Below, piece by piece: positions 46,938-57,009 of a stretch of 64,000 bases of DNA (the stretch's first letter is position 1; every line of letters begins with the position of its first letter). The stretch is from Diphasiastrum complanatum. Lineage: Eukaryota > Streptophyta > Lycopodiopsida > Lycopodiales > Lycopodiaceae. Both the position numbers and the translations under genes were made by a program. The stretch is from NCBI GenBank assembly GCA_029204225.1, contig CM055102.1:17072223-17136222 (forward strand), written 5' to 3'. A model generated the notes under the pieces. It was not told where the DNA came from, searched no databases, and was given only the letters and a program-made list of their open reading frames with translations.

Positions 46938-49900
46938 ATGGCTTCCAATGGTGGGATCATGCTAGAGTCTAGTGAAAGGTTGAGTTCATCAAACTACTCT
47001 ACTTGGAAAGTGAGGATGGAGTCCTTACTTGAGTTGAATGAACTCAAGGACATAGTTGCAGAAATTGAAGAGAGACCTCTCACACTTCAAGAGCAACAAA
47101 GGTTTGATAAGAAGGCCAAAAGGGCTCTTCATATCATTAAAATGAATGTTACAAATGAACTTCTCAAGGAAGTTGGAAAGTGTCAAAGTGCAAGTGAGGC
47201 ATGGAATGCCTTAAAGAAGCTCTTTGAATCAAAGTCCACATCTAGGGTATTGACCCTAAGGAGACAAATATTTTCTAGTAGGCAAAGAGAGGGTGAAAGT
47301 GCTCATGCATTTATCTTGAGAGTTAAGTCCCTAAGTGATGATTTAGCATGCATTGATGAGAACATAAAAGATGGTGAAATAGTCCAAGTTATGTTGAATG
47401 GTTTGCTAAATGAACATGCTAACCTTGTGCAAAGTTTTGCCATTCAAAGAGTCTTGCCAAGTGTGGTTGACTTGCAAGAAATCTTATTGGCTGAAGAACA
47501 TAGGTTGCAATCAAAGCTTGATGGTGCATCCTTGCAAGGTGGAGGTGAAGAGGCTTTCTTCACAAAAGGCAAATTCAAGGGCAAAGGTAAAGGCAAAGGG
47601 AAATGGTCCAAAGGTGGTAACTTTGATCATGATGATCACTCTTCCTCTTCCTCTTCTACTAAGAACAATAAGTCAAAGTTCAAGTGCTTTTATTGTGGGA
47701 TAAAAGGTCATTTTGCAAATGAATGTTATAAGAAGAAAAGAGAGCAAGGAGAGAGGCAAGGAAATCTTACAATAGATGAGGAAGAACATAACACATGTGA
47801 ATCACTTGTTATGACTTCAAGTTTGTTAGCCAACATAGATGATAATGATCCTTGGTGGATTGATAGTGGAGCCTCATCTCACATGACAAGACATAAGGAA
47901 TACTTTACATCCTTATTGTCTTATGAGGGAGAAGGTAACATCATCTACACTGCAAATGATGGTCAATGTGACATCAAAGGCATAGGCACTATTCCTATTT
48001 CCCTTTCAACAAATAGGAAAGCAAATCTTGAAAATGTTTTGTACATTCCTTCAATCACTAAGAATTTGCTTAGTGTAAGTCAAATGATTGACAAAGGACT
48101 TGATGTGGAGTTCATTGGAGATGCATGTTTGATAAGTAAATGTGGATCCTTGATTGCTCAAGGTAGGAGGCATGGTAAACTTTTCAAGCTTGATGCATGT
48201 GTGATCTCTAATCATGAAGGATGTATGGCTAGGGAGCAATTGACAAACCAAGAAGTTTGGCACAAGAGGTTGGGCCATCCCAACTTCAAATCTTTGGAGG
48301 TAATGGCAAAGAAAGAGCTTGTTCTTGGTCTCCCTAAAAGTCTTGTTGCAAACAATAGTGTTTGTGAACATTGTGCCTTGTCCAAATCTCATAGACTTGC
48401 TTATTCTAGATCTACTTCTAGATCTAAAGAAGCTTTTCAACTTGTGCATTCTGATATTCATTCTTCTAGTACAACTAGCAATGGTGGGGCAAAGATGTAT
48501 GCAACTTTCATTGATGACTTTAGTAGGTATACTTGGATCTATCTTCTTAAAAGTAAGGATGAAGTGTTTGCTGCATTTGTCAAGTTCAAGAATGAAATGG
48601 AAAACCAATTCAATACAAAGATCAAATGCTTAAGATCTGATAATGAAGGGGAATACACCTCAAATAGGTTCAAAGACTTTTGTATAGCACATGGGATTAA
48701 GAGGGAGATGTCTAGTCCTAGGACTCCACAACAGAATGGAGTGGCCGAGAGGAAGAATAGAACCCTTTGTGAATGTGCCAAGGCAATGAGACTACATGCT
48801 AATCTTGCTAAGTCTTTTTGGGGGGAAGCTTTAGCATGTGCTAACTATCTATGTAATAGATGGACAAGTGCTTCCTTGGATGGTAAAACTCCTCATGAGG
48901 TTCTTTATGGTAGAAGGCCGAGTGTCAAGCATTGTAGGATCTTTGGATGTACATGTTTTGTCAATATCACACTTGATGATAGAACTAAAGAAGATCCTTC
49001 ATCAAAGAAGGGTGTGTTTGTTGGCTATAGTGAAGTAAGCAAGGCTTACAAAGTGTACATTCCTTCTACAAAGAAAGTTGTCATAAGTAGGGATGTCATC
49101 TTTCATGAAGAGAATGTTTCCAATGTTGTTGATGTTGATGTTGATGTGCCTACTAATCATCATGATGTGCAAGATGTCTTGGATGAAGATGGAGATGCCA
49201 CTCCAAAGCAAACTTCAAGGAAGACTCAAAGGCAAAGGGCTAAGCCATCAAGGCTAACCTATGATGAAAAAGGAAAGCAAGTGGTGGACAACTCTAACTT
49301 TGCTTTTCTTACCTCTTTTGATGAACCAACTTGTGTAGGTGAAGCAATTCAAAAGAAGGAATGGATCCAAGCCATGGATCATGAGCATCAAGCACTCATC
49401 AAAAGCAACACATGGAGGTTGGTAAAGCTTCCAAAGGACAAGAAGGCAATTGGTTGTAAGTGGATCTTCAAGATCAAGACAAATCAAGATGGATCAATCA
49501 ACAAGTACAAGGCAAGGTTGGTGGCAAAGGGGTATGCTCAAGAATATGGTATTGACTATGATGAGACCTTTGCACCCGTGGCAAAGATGGTAACTATTCG
49601 AATCCTAATCTCTCTTGCAACTCTTTATGATTGGGATATGTGGCAAATGGATGTTACTAATGCCTTCTTGAATGGTGATCTTGAAGAAGATATTTACATG
49701 GAGCAACCCGAGGGCTATGTTTCACATGATGAGCCTAATCATGTGTGCTATCTCCAAAAGAGTTTGTATGGGCTAAAGCAAGCACCAAGGAGTTGGTATG
49801 CTAAGCTCAATTCCTTCTTACTTTCTCAAAACTTTGTTATGAGTGAGTATGATCATTCTCTCTACTTTAGATTGAATGAAAATGATATCACTTTACTTTT

Positions 49901-50891
49901 GATCTATGTTGATGACATTATCTTAAGTGGTGGTAACAATCTAGATATAGATGAAATCAAGATGGCACTCAAAAGAGAGTTTGAAATTCAAGATCTTGGT
50001 AAACTTCATTATATCTTAGGAATAGAGATTATTAGAACTTCTAAATCTACATTCATATGTCAAGAAAAGTATGTTAACTCTATTCTAAAAAGGTTTCATA
50101 TGGAAGATTGTAAAGTTGTTTCTACTCCTATGGAATCAAATGTAAAGCTAACTACAAGAAGTAATGAAAGATCCTTCAAGGACATTACTCTCTATAGAAA
50201 GCTAATAGGATCTCTTATATGGTTAACCATCACAAGACCTGATCTAAGCTTTGTGGTTGGTAAACTAAGTCAATTTATGCAAGATCCTAGTGAGGCTCAT
50301 TGGAAGCTAGGAAAGAGAGTACTTAGATACATCTCGGGATCTAGAGATTTTGGCATCTTGTATGGAGGTACTACACCTAACCTTTGTGGATTTTCAGATT
50401 CAGATTTTGCAGGTGATCAAATGGATAGGAAGTCAACAAGTGCCTTTGCAATCTATCTTGGAGATGGAGTGGTCTCATGGCTATCAAAGAAGCAACCAAC
50501 TATCTCTCTATCTTCCACCGAAGCCGAGTACAAGGCATTAACAACATGCACCAAGGAGATTCTTTGGATCAAGAGGATGTTATTGGATCTTCACTTGCTG
50601 GAACCAGAGAAGACTCCAATCATACTTTGTGATAACCTTTCAGCCCAAAGCTTGGCAAGCAATCCTGTTTTTCATGCAAGGAGCAAGCACATTGAGATTG
50701 CTCACCATTTTGTGAGAGATCAAGTCATTGCCAAAGAGGTGGAGCTTCAACATGTCTCTTCAAAGGAGTGTGTGGCTGATATCTTCACCAAACCATTGGG
50801 AAAGGACCTATATTTAATGCATAGATCTAATCTTGGAATGTGCTCAAAGACTATGTTGAAACTAGCATCCAATGTTGAAGAGGGAGTGTGA
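46938..50891 (+). CDS. Gag-pol polyprotein of the intact Copia, 1,317 residues
   Basis: One open frame giving gag, protease, integrase, RT and RNase H as a polyprotein for cytoplasmic particles, cDNA synthesis and nuclear integration. Gag (1 to about 245) has SSNYSTWKVRMESLLELNEL. The CCHC knuckle C-F-Y-C-G-I-K-G-H-F-A-N-E-C is at 250-263. The protease WIDSGASSHM has Asp309. The integrase zinc finger starts WHKRLGH near 441, with catalytic Asp506, Asp568 and Glu604 (35 residues between the last two, DD35E). RT has Asp905 (MDVTNAF) and YVDD (992-993). RNase H has Asp1154, Glu1195 and Asp1232. The start is chosen at the first in-frame ATG, 17 codons before the conserved gag segment. It ends EEGV, with its stop inside the 3' LTR. 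No catalytic residue is missing. Confidence 0.95.
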   Translation: MASNGGIMLESSERLSSSNYSTWKVRMESLLELNELKDIVAEIEERPLTLQEQQRFDKKAKRALHIIKMNVTNELLKEVGKCQSASEAWNALKKLFESKSTSRVLTLRRQIFSSRQREGESAHAFILRVKSLSDDLACIDENIKDGEIVQVMLNGLLNEHANLVQSFAIQRVLPSVVDLQEILLAEEHRLQSKLDGASLQGGGEEAFFTKGKFKGKGKGKGKWSKGGNFDHDDHSSSSSSTKNNKSKFKCFYCGIKGHFANECYKKKREQGERQGNLTIDEEEHNTCESLVMTSSLLANIDDNDPWWIDSGASSHMTRHKEYFTSLLSYEGEGNIIYTANDGQCDIKGIGTIPISLSTNRKANLENVLYIPSITKNLLSVSQMIDKGLDVEFIGDACLISKCGSLIAQGRRHGKLFKLDACVISNHEGCMAREQLTNQEVWHKRLGHPNFKSLEVMAKKELVLGLPKSLVANNSVCEHCALSKSHRLAYSRSTSRSKEAFQLVHSDIHSSSTTSNGGAKMYATFIDDFSRYTWIYLLKSKDEVFAAFVKFKNEMENQFNTKIKCLRSDNEGEYTSNRFKDFCIAHGIKREMSSPRTPQQNGVAERKNRTLCECAKAMRLHANLAKSFWGEALACANYLCNRWTSASLDGKTPHEVLYGRRPSVKHCRIFGCTCFVNITLDDRTKEDPSSKKGVFVGYSEVSKAYKVYIPSTKKVVISRDVIFHEENVSNVVDVDVDVPTNHHDVQDVLDEDGDATPKQTSRKTQRQRAKPSRLTYDEKGKQVVDNSNFAFLTSFDEPTCVGEAIQKKEWIQAMDHEHQALIKSNTWRLVKLPKDKKAIGCKWIFKIKTNQDGSINKYKARLVAKGYAQEYGIDYDETFAPVAKMVTIRILISLATLYDWDMWQMDVTNAFLNGDLEEDIYMEQPEGYVSHDEPNHVCYLQKSLYGLKQAPRSWYAKLNSFLLSQNFVMSEYDHSLYFRLNENDITLLLIYVDDIILSGGNNLDIDEIKMALKREFEIQDLGKLHYILGIEIIRTSKSTFICQEKYVNSILKRFHMEDCKVVSTPMESNVKLTTRSNERSFKDITLYRKLIGSLIWLTITRPDLSFVVGKLSQFMQDPSEAHWKLGKRVLRYISGSRDFGILYGGTTPNLCGFSDSDFAGDQMDRKSTSAFAIYLGDGVVSWLSKKQPTISLSSTEAEYKALTTCTKEILWIKRMLLDLHLLEPEKTPIILCDNLSAQSLASNPVFHARSKHIEIAHHFVRDQVIAKEVELQHVSSKECVADIFTKPLGKDLYLMHRSNLGMCSKTMLKLASNVEEGV

Positions 50892-51541
50892 AAATTGTCA
50901 ACATTTCCTAGCTAGTTTGAGGCCTAAATTGGCTAAAATTGTAAATAGTTTTGGTTCTGGAGTTTCACACGTGTGAACCAGGCCACAATGTTTTTATTTA
51001 CTGTATTTTTTCAGTATGATGAAGTGTCAAACTTCATACCCTTCAAAATGAGACCATTTTGATGTATTTCGGTCATATAAGCCATTTTTAGCTATTTTTC
51101 CTATATAGGGAATATCTAGGGTCAAGTACCTTCTAGAGAGAGGAGAGAGAGTCATCTTCCTCATCCATAAATAGTAGGGAAGTCGTGGAGAACAGGTTGG
51201 AGAAACCTTTTGTATGCTTCATTGAGATCAATAGATCATTGTCATTGTTTCTTCCTCCATTGAGAGCATTGTTGTGTGTATTGTCTTCAAGCTATTGTGT
51301 ATGATCTTAGGTGCTTTCCAAAAGTGATAGGCTGATGTATTATGGACTGTATAATGCTATTTTGGGTCGCACTTGATGTTTATGGAAGTTTCCATTTGTG
51401 ATAAATGCTTTTTGATCAAGTTCTTTGCATTCTAGGTAGCATAGAATGTGTTGCCAATTCCTAGCTTATGTAGTTTGGAGTGCAAGCATTCAAGCCAATG
51501 ATCTTGGAGTTTAGATCCACTTAGGATCTGTATTTTTCACA
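50887..51541 (+). repeat. 3' LTR of the intact Copia
   Basis: 655 bp, three transitions from the 5' LTR. The purine tract before it (50877-50886) is coding. The same CACACGTGTG palindrome is at 50966-50975. Confidence 0.93.
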
Positions 51542-51855
51542 CTTTTGTAATCCAAAACTCAATTTAAGTCAAAATACTTGTAGCAAGCTAATGTCTCTCC
51601 CTACTTGTTGGATTGTGACGATTTTTGATAGATAAGAAAGGTCTTAGAACATTCTTCAAGATTCTATATCAAGTTTTTAGCTTTTGCATGTAGAATGTGA
51701 ATGATTCAATTTGCGTACTTTTGTGAAAACCTTAAAATTGATCTCTCCCAATTTAACCCTAAAATGCAATCTTAACACTATTATGCCAAAACAAGATGCC
51801 TAAGTGCAAGCTAACATCAATCCAAACATGCTGAAAACTAAAAAATTGGGGTAGC

Positions 51856-51873
51856 TCCCCGGCAACGGCGCCA
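51856..51873 (-). other. tRNA-Asp-type primer binding site of a Gypsy element
   Basis: The plus strand reads TCCCCGGCAACGGCGCCA, identical to the 3' end expected of plant tRNA-Asp including CCA. On the minus strand it is therefore TGGCGCCGTTGCCGGGGA, the primer site often seen in Tat/Athila-type Ty3/Gypsy elements. Only 18 bases match and no tRNA body follows, so it is not a tRNA gene. Confidence 0.8.
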
Positions 51874-51877
51874 AAAT

Positions 51878-52489
51878 TGTAGTGGGCATTTCCTCAATGA
51901 GACAATGAGGATTAACTAGTTGGCACGCAAATATTCGTTCCCATGAGAGCGATAGCATATTTTATAATCCAGCATGTGCATATGATTCATATCTAACACT
52001 AAGATCCTTTAACACTAAGCATTAACACTACATCCATTAACACTAGATCAACAACAATGATAGAGATTTACTCTTCTCTCTCTCCCTTTATCTCTCACAA
52101 AAAGCATAAGAATAATCAATCCCAACAAGCATCAAATCCAACAAATAGCAAATTCAGAAGAAAATATGAGAGTTAAGGAGGAAAGACAGAGAGCAAGGAC
52201 ATTCCATATCCATTTCATAAGAGAGCCAACATGCTTGTATTGAAATGAAGAGAACATGTAAAAATGATTCAAAATTATCACTCTATATAGTGGATTCTAG
52301 GGCTTTGGCCTCAAATCCTATAGGCCAATTTCTACCTCCCTAGCTATTTGAATTTGAAAGGGTGAGAGAACCCTTTCAAAAATTGGAGGGAACCAATTTG
52401 AATTTGAATTTTGGTGGAAACCCCTATTTTATTCACTAACTTTACTATTAGGCCCTGCGACATTAAAAGTCCTGCAAAAAAGCCTAAAC
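51878..52489 (-). mobile_element. Gypsy LTR piece, probably continuing at 57010
   Basis: Lies a few bases from the tRNA-Asp primer site and starts TGTAGTGGG on the plus strand, so in minus orientation the LTR ends CCCACTACA. It is non-coding and AT-rich. The minus-strand Copia derivative at 52490-57004 sits inside it, flanked by TAAAC, so the LTR should resume at 57010. Its far end is not recognisable. Confidence 0.55.
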
Positions 52490-53161
52490 TGTGAAAGTAC
52501 TGTACTTTAGGACCATAAATGGATCTACAAAAGATCCACAAGAGTGATTGGATGCTTGCTTAACAATCTATCAAAAAACTAGACACAAAAAAGTTGATCT
52601 AGATTGGCAATTTGACAAACAACAAGCACTAACAATCAAAAGCATTGATAAACATTGAAATCCGAGCCCACACGTGTGTACTACAGGCTGTAGTATGGCC
52701 TTCAACCTGAGAAACAAGTAGAAATTGATTTGGTCTCATTTGGATCACAAAAACTCAATGTACATAGTGAACTAGCTTGAGATTGCCAATGAGCTCCAAA
52801 AATTTTCTTTTTTCTCACTACGGAGAGAGGGAATACATAGCAAATTCGACTTCCTTCTTGAAGTTAGGTGGATTTCCAGCATGTAATAAGGAAGTTAACT
52901 CACTCTCCTTGACCTAAAATGAAACCCTAGGTAGCTAGTTGGTCAAATTTTCACCTTAAACTTAGGTGTAGGTCCTATAAAGTAGGGATGACCACCAAAT
53001 AGACATGACCAACTCTCTTGACTTGACCTAACCTACATTAGGATGGGTTTCCCATGTGGCATCATGGACTCACATGTGTGGGACCCACTTGTGTACAATT
53101 TACACTATTCTACATGGTTTTTGATCAAGCTAGATTTGCCAATTTTTGGCAATTCTTCACA
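52490..53161 (-). repeat. 3' LTR of the gag-protease Copia
   Basis: 672 bp. In minus orientation it begins TGTGAAGAATTGCCAAAAAT after the GAGGAGGAG purine tract and ends CTTTCACA. Carries CACACGTGTG at 52669-52678. Confidence 0.85.
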
Positions 53162-53371
53162 CTCCTCCTCAAATTTAGCTTGATCTATTTACAACTCTCT
53201 TGATAGATCAATGAAAGCTTTTAGAAGTGTCTAAAAAATCCAGCTACAAAGAAGGAACTTTTGAGACTCCAATAGAGAATGATGTCCATGAAGGATCTTT
53301 CACCACCTCTTAGAGGATCCCTTACAAGATGTTCCATAAATGTGTCTATATACATGTAGCACACTTCAAAA

Positions 53372-54252
53372 CTAAACATCATGCCAAGCCATGGATTCCA
53401 AGGCATTTTGTGCACTTGAAGATACATCAATTAAAATATTAGGTGCATAAATAATGTTGCCAAAGACAACTTGCCTTGCTTGATCCATATGATTGAGCCT
53501 TGATGGCTCCATCTTGATATTCAAGGTTCTTCTTGGAGTCCTCGGGTCTTGAGCTTGCTCCTCCACTTGACTTGACTCCAAACCATCAATGAATTGAATA
53601 AGGTGTTGATCCAAATGTGCTTCGTCAAGTTTACAAATCTTCCACTCTTGAAAGATCACATTTCCACCATTGACAAATTCTTTGGCTGAAAACAAGTAGA
53701 TTCTACAATCTCTACTTGAAGAGCAAAACAGTACCATTATTCCTATCATTGAAATAGGATAATCTTTGGTCCTTACATTGGAATGATTTCCAAAGCAAAT
53801 GATGTTTCATCTTTTATGACTCTATTCAAACTATTACAAAAATAGTTATCCAATGAAATTACTTTATCAACAACAAATGTAGATTTCAAAACATCCCATT
53901 TCATTGTCTTGTCATACAAAGTAATAAACACCATGGATCTTAAAGATAAGAAACAAGTCACCTCATGTCTACTACTACTTTCCAAAAAGTATTCAAAGAT
54001 AGTAGACTCTCCAATGCTCACCACCCTTGCAAGATGCACACTTGAATGGACAATTAGCATGCAATTTGATGACTCGGCCATTGTCATTGAGTACTCCCTT
54101 GGAACTCTCATGCTTTGAGGCTGATCCTCAAGATCTTCCTCCTTTTGATGCTCCTCCTCAAAGCAAGCAAGATCACACTTTGCCAAGATCTCCTCTTGAG
54201 TGATCTCCTCCTTTGCCAAGCTCATTCTTTCAAAAGCAACACTAGCTTCCAA
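53372..54252 (-). pseudogene. Degenerate middle of the gag-protease Copia
   Basis: Two open pieces. 54252-53773 (159 residues) starts with an acidic run (EEITQEEILAKCDLACFEEE) and ends in a stretch I cannot place (KSTFVVDKVISLDNYF). 53749-53372 (125 residues) holds an integrase-tail-like F-V-N-G-G-N-V-I-F-Q-E and then QDPRTPRRTL...EPSRLNHMDQA, which resembles the spacer between Copia integrase and RT. So the internal deletion removed the integrase core and everything from RT on. Confidence 0.6.
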
Positions 54253-55523
54253 CTTAAAAATCTTCCATGTTTAAATCCCTTTGCAATGCAAACATCATTC
54301 TTCAAGATGAAACAAACACCATGCTTAAAGTGGACATCCAAACCACTTTCTAAGAGTAGACCAACACTAAGCATATTCTTGGTGATTGATGGTACATAAA
54401 GGACATTTTCTAGATCCATGCATTTTGAGGATTCTAGACAAAAAGATATGGTGCCAACACCATCTATCCTACACTCTTCATCATTTGCAGTAAAGACAAA
54501 CTTTTTAGCATCATTGAATGAGTGTAAGGTTGAGAAAAAGTCCTTTTCACAAGACATGTGGGAGCTAGCCCCACTGTCGATCCACCAATTGTCTCTTGAA
54601 TTGCTATTGCTTGTTGGTGAGGATGTAGATGCCATCAAGAATACATCTACTTCATCCTCCTCCTCCTCCTTTGCAAGGTTTCCTTGTTTGTCCTCCTCCA
54701 CTTGTGCTCTTAGCCTCTTGTAGCATTCAGATGCATAATGCCCCTTCTTTCCACAAAAGAAGCATTTTTGCTTTGACTTGTCCTTTGAGCTTGATGCATC
54801 ATCCTCTTCTTTGGCCTCCTTTGGATGCTTCTTCTTTCCATTGGTCTTCTTTTTGCCCTTGAATGAAAAATTGGCTTTCTCATCACCATCCTGCAACGAC
54901 AAGGAACTCATCCTAGATTTTGCATGGAGCATCCTACACTCTTCAGCCACTAATACACTGTGAAGTTTTTCTATAGTTGGCAAAGTGTCTTGGATGGCAA
55001 AACTTTGGACCAAATTTGCAAAGTCATCTCCTAGACCATTAAGGACAATTTGTACAAGCTCTCCATCATGAATCTTCTCTCCAATGGAAGCCAACTCCCT
55101 ATTTAGAGACTTGATTCTGAGTACATAATCCTGTGCACTCTCCTCACTTCTCCTCATGCCTTGCAAAATTTGATTTCTAAGCATAAGAACTCTAGAAGTG
55201 TTGCTAGACTCATAGATTGATTTTAAAGACTCCCAAGCCTCTTTAGCGTTAGTACAAGCTGATACTTCTCTCAACAAATCATTGCTCACATTCATCTTCA
55301 CACAATGAAGTGCAAGCCTAGATCTCTTCTTGTATCTAGCTAACTCCTGTGCACCTAGAGGTTCATCTTCATCTTCAATCAAGAACTCATAAAGGTCTTG
55401 GAGCACCAATAGTGACTTCATTCTAACCTTCCAAATAGCATAATTTGTAGAATTCAACCTCTCACTAGCTTCTAGAAGGTATGCTCCAGCAGATCCCATC
55501 TTACTAGTGACTTCTACAAACAA
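54222..55523 (-). CDS. Copia gag-protease ORF, 433 residues
   Basis: A single open frame resembling the first third of the intact element's polyprotein. Gag has LNSTNYAIWKVRMKSLLVLQ near its start and ALHCVKMNVSNDLLREVSAC. The CCHC knuckle C-F-F-C-G-K-K-G-H-Y-A-S-E-C begins at residue 254. The protease motif WWIDSGASSHM has Asp316, followed by VFTANDEECRIDGVGTI and ENVLYVPSITKNMLSVG. It ends shortly after the protease, before integrase, in sequence that no longer matches. It may still make particle protein and active protease. The start at 55523 is the first ATG; an ATG nine codons later begins the stretch that matches other Copia gags. Confidence 0.85.
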   Translation of the reverse strand: MFVEVTSKMGSAGAYLLEASERLNSTNYAIWKVRMKSLLVLQDLYEFLIEDEDEPLGAQELARYKKRSRLALHCVKMNVSNDLLREVSACTNAKEAWESLKSIYESSNTSRVLMLRNQILQGMRRSEESAQDYVLRIKSLNRELASIGEKIHDGELVQIVLNGLGDDFANLVQSFAIQDTLPTIEKLHSVLVAEECRMLHAKSRMSSLSLQDGDEKANFSFKGKKKTNGKKKHPKEAKEEDDASSSKDKSKQKCFFCGKKGHYASECYKRLRAQVEEDKQGNLAKEEEEDEVDVFLMASTSSPTSNSNSRDNWWIDSGASSHMSCEKDFFSTLHSFNDAKKFVFTANDEECRIDGVGTISFCLESSKCMDLENVLYVPSITKNMLSVGLLLESGLDVHFKHGVCFILKNDVCIAKGFKHGRFLSWKLVLLLKE

Positions 55524-56303
55524 GAAATAGATTTGATTGACTTGAAACTCACAAAGGTCTCACACTTGCAGTGTTTCACTCAAATTTGATTTCTAATCCA
55601 ACAAATGGACTTATAATCACAGTTCTATCACTCCCTCACAAAGCTGGAATGAAGATAAGATGAAGTGAAAACTACTTTCAAACAAATCTTGCCAAGAAAT
55701 GGATTTGATTGTCTCTAGAAACTCACTAAGGTCTCTCTCTTGTAGTTTTTCACTCAAATTAGATTTCTAATCCAACAAATGGACTTATAATCTCAGTTCT
55801 AGCACTCCCTCACAAAGTTGGAATGAAGATAAGATGATGTGAAATCTACTTACAATCAAATCTTGCCAATTTTGGCTATTTTTGGACAAAAAAATGACTT
55901 AATCTCTTTCTTCCTTCTTGGTGTACTTTCAAGACCTGTTTTTAACCTTAATAGGACTTGAACTCAGCCTAGAGTAATTAGATTCCATGAAACAAATTCA
56001 AATCTAATCAATGGCAATGATCTTGGTAGATTATCCTAGGATCTCCGCCAAAAATTACACCAATAGCTCACAAATTGAATTTTTTTGGATCAAATGAATA
56101 CCATGCATTAAATGCAGGTTCAGAGGTGCCCACACATGTGGACAGTATGGATTTGGACCCCTACCAAGTTTGGGATCAAATCTCCTCACCAAAATCAAGA
56201 TTCTAGCTTGCCCTCTCAATACTAGCCTTTAGCACCAAAACTTGCTAAAAATGGATTTGCATTAGATCAATGGCTTATGCTCTTGTACTTGGCTCTGATA
56301 CCA

Positions 56304-57004
56304 TGTGAAATTACTGTACTTTAGGACCATAAATGGATCTACAAAAGATCCACAAGAGTGATTGGATGCTTGCTTAACAATCTATCAAAAAACTAGACAC
56401 AAAAAAGTTGATCTAGATTGGCAATTTGACAAACAACAAGCACTAACAATCAAAAGCATTGATAAACATTGAAATCCGAGCCCACACGTGTGTACTACAG
56501 GCTGTAGTACGGCCTTCAACCTGAGAAACAAGTAGAAATTGATTTGGTCTCATTTGGATCACAAAAACTCAATGTACATAGTGAACTACCTTGAAATTGC
56601 CAATGAGCTCCAAAAATTTTCTTTTTTCTCACTATGGAGAGAGGGAATACATAGCAAATTCGACTTCCTTCTTGAAGTTAGGTGGATTTCCAGCATGTGA
56701 TAAGGAAGTTAACTCACTCTCCTTGACCTAAAATGAAACCCTAGTCTATTTCCTAGAGTTATGCTTGGTAGGTAGCTAGTTGGTCAAATTTTCACCTTAA
56801 ACTTAGGTGTAGGTCCTATAAAGTAGGGATGACCACCAAATAGACATGACCAACTCTCTTGACTTGACCTAATCTACATTAGGATGGGTTTTCCATGTGG
56901 CATCATGGCCTCACATGTGTGGGAACCACTTGTGTACACAATTTACACTATTCTACATGGTCTTTGATCAAGCTAGATTTGCCAATTTTTGGCAATTCTT
57001 CACA
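56304..57004 (-). repeat. 5' LTR of the gag-protease Copia
   Basis: 701 bp, abutting the primer site (minus strand TGGTATCAGAGCC, 56303-56291). It carries a short segment absent from the 3' LTR between two CTAG strings, and CACACGTGTG at 56483-56492. Confidence 0.85.
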
Positions 57005-57009
57005 TAAAC

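Larger units (their letters stand above)
45111..51541 (+). mobile_element. Intact autonomous Ty1/Copia retrotransposon
   Basis: 6,431 bp with every required part: 655-bp 5' LTR (45111-45765), primer site TGGTATCAGAGC abutting it (45766-45777), leader, one uninterrupted gag-pol ORF (46938-50891), purine tract GAAGAGGGAG (50877-50886) and 655-bp 3' LTR (50887-51541). The LTRs start TGTGAAAAT and end TTTTTCACA. They differ at only three positions (45294/51070, 45551/51327, 45591/51367), all transitions. ACTTT occurs at 45106-45110 and 51541-51545 as the target duplication; its first base doubles as the last LTR base. The low LTR divergence and the open ORF point to recent transposition. It landed between the older LTR at 44337 and Gypsy debris. 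Confidence 0.95.
52490..57004 (-). mobile_element. Non-autonomous Copia with gag-protease only
   Basis: Minus-strand element with 5' LTR 57004-56304, primer site TGGTATCAGAGCC at 56303-56291, gag-protease ORF 55523-54222, degenerate sequence 54252-53372, purine tract TTTGAGGAGGAG (53173-53162) and 3' LTR 53161-52490. A perfect TAAAC target duplication lies at 52485-52489 and 57005-57009. The LTRs share ends TGTGAAGAATTGCC and a CACACGTGTG motif. They differ by roughly a dozen substitutions plus a 27-29 bp indel near 56741-56770, so it is older than the intact Copia. Integrase catalytic parts, RT and RNase H are absent, so it would need proteins from elsewhere. Confidence 0.88.

Noticed and set aside
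48051-48608. 185-residue antisense frame within the intact Copia
   Set aside because: It lies opposite the integrase coding region of a fully open gag-pol frame and matches no family.
51856-51873. tRNA-Asp gene
   Set aside because: Only the 3' 18 bases are present with no acceptor partner, arms or anticodon; it is the complement of a retroelement primer site.
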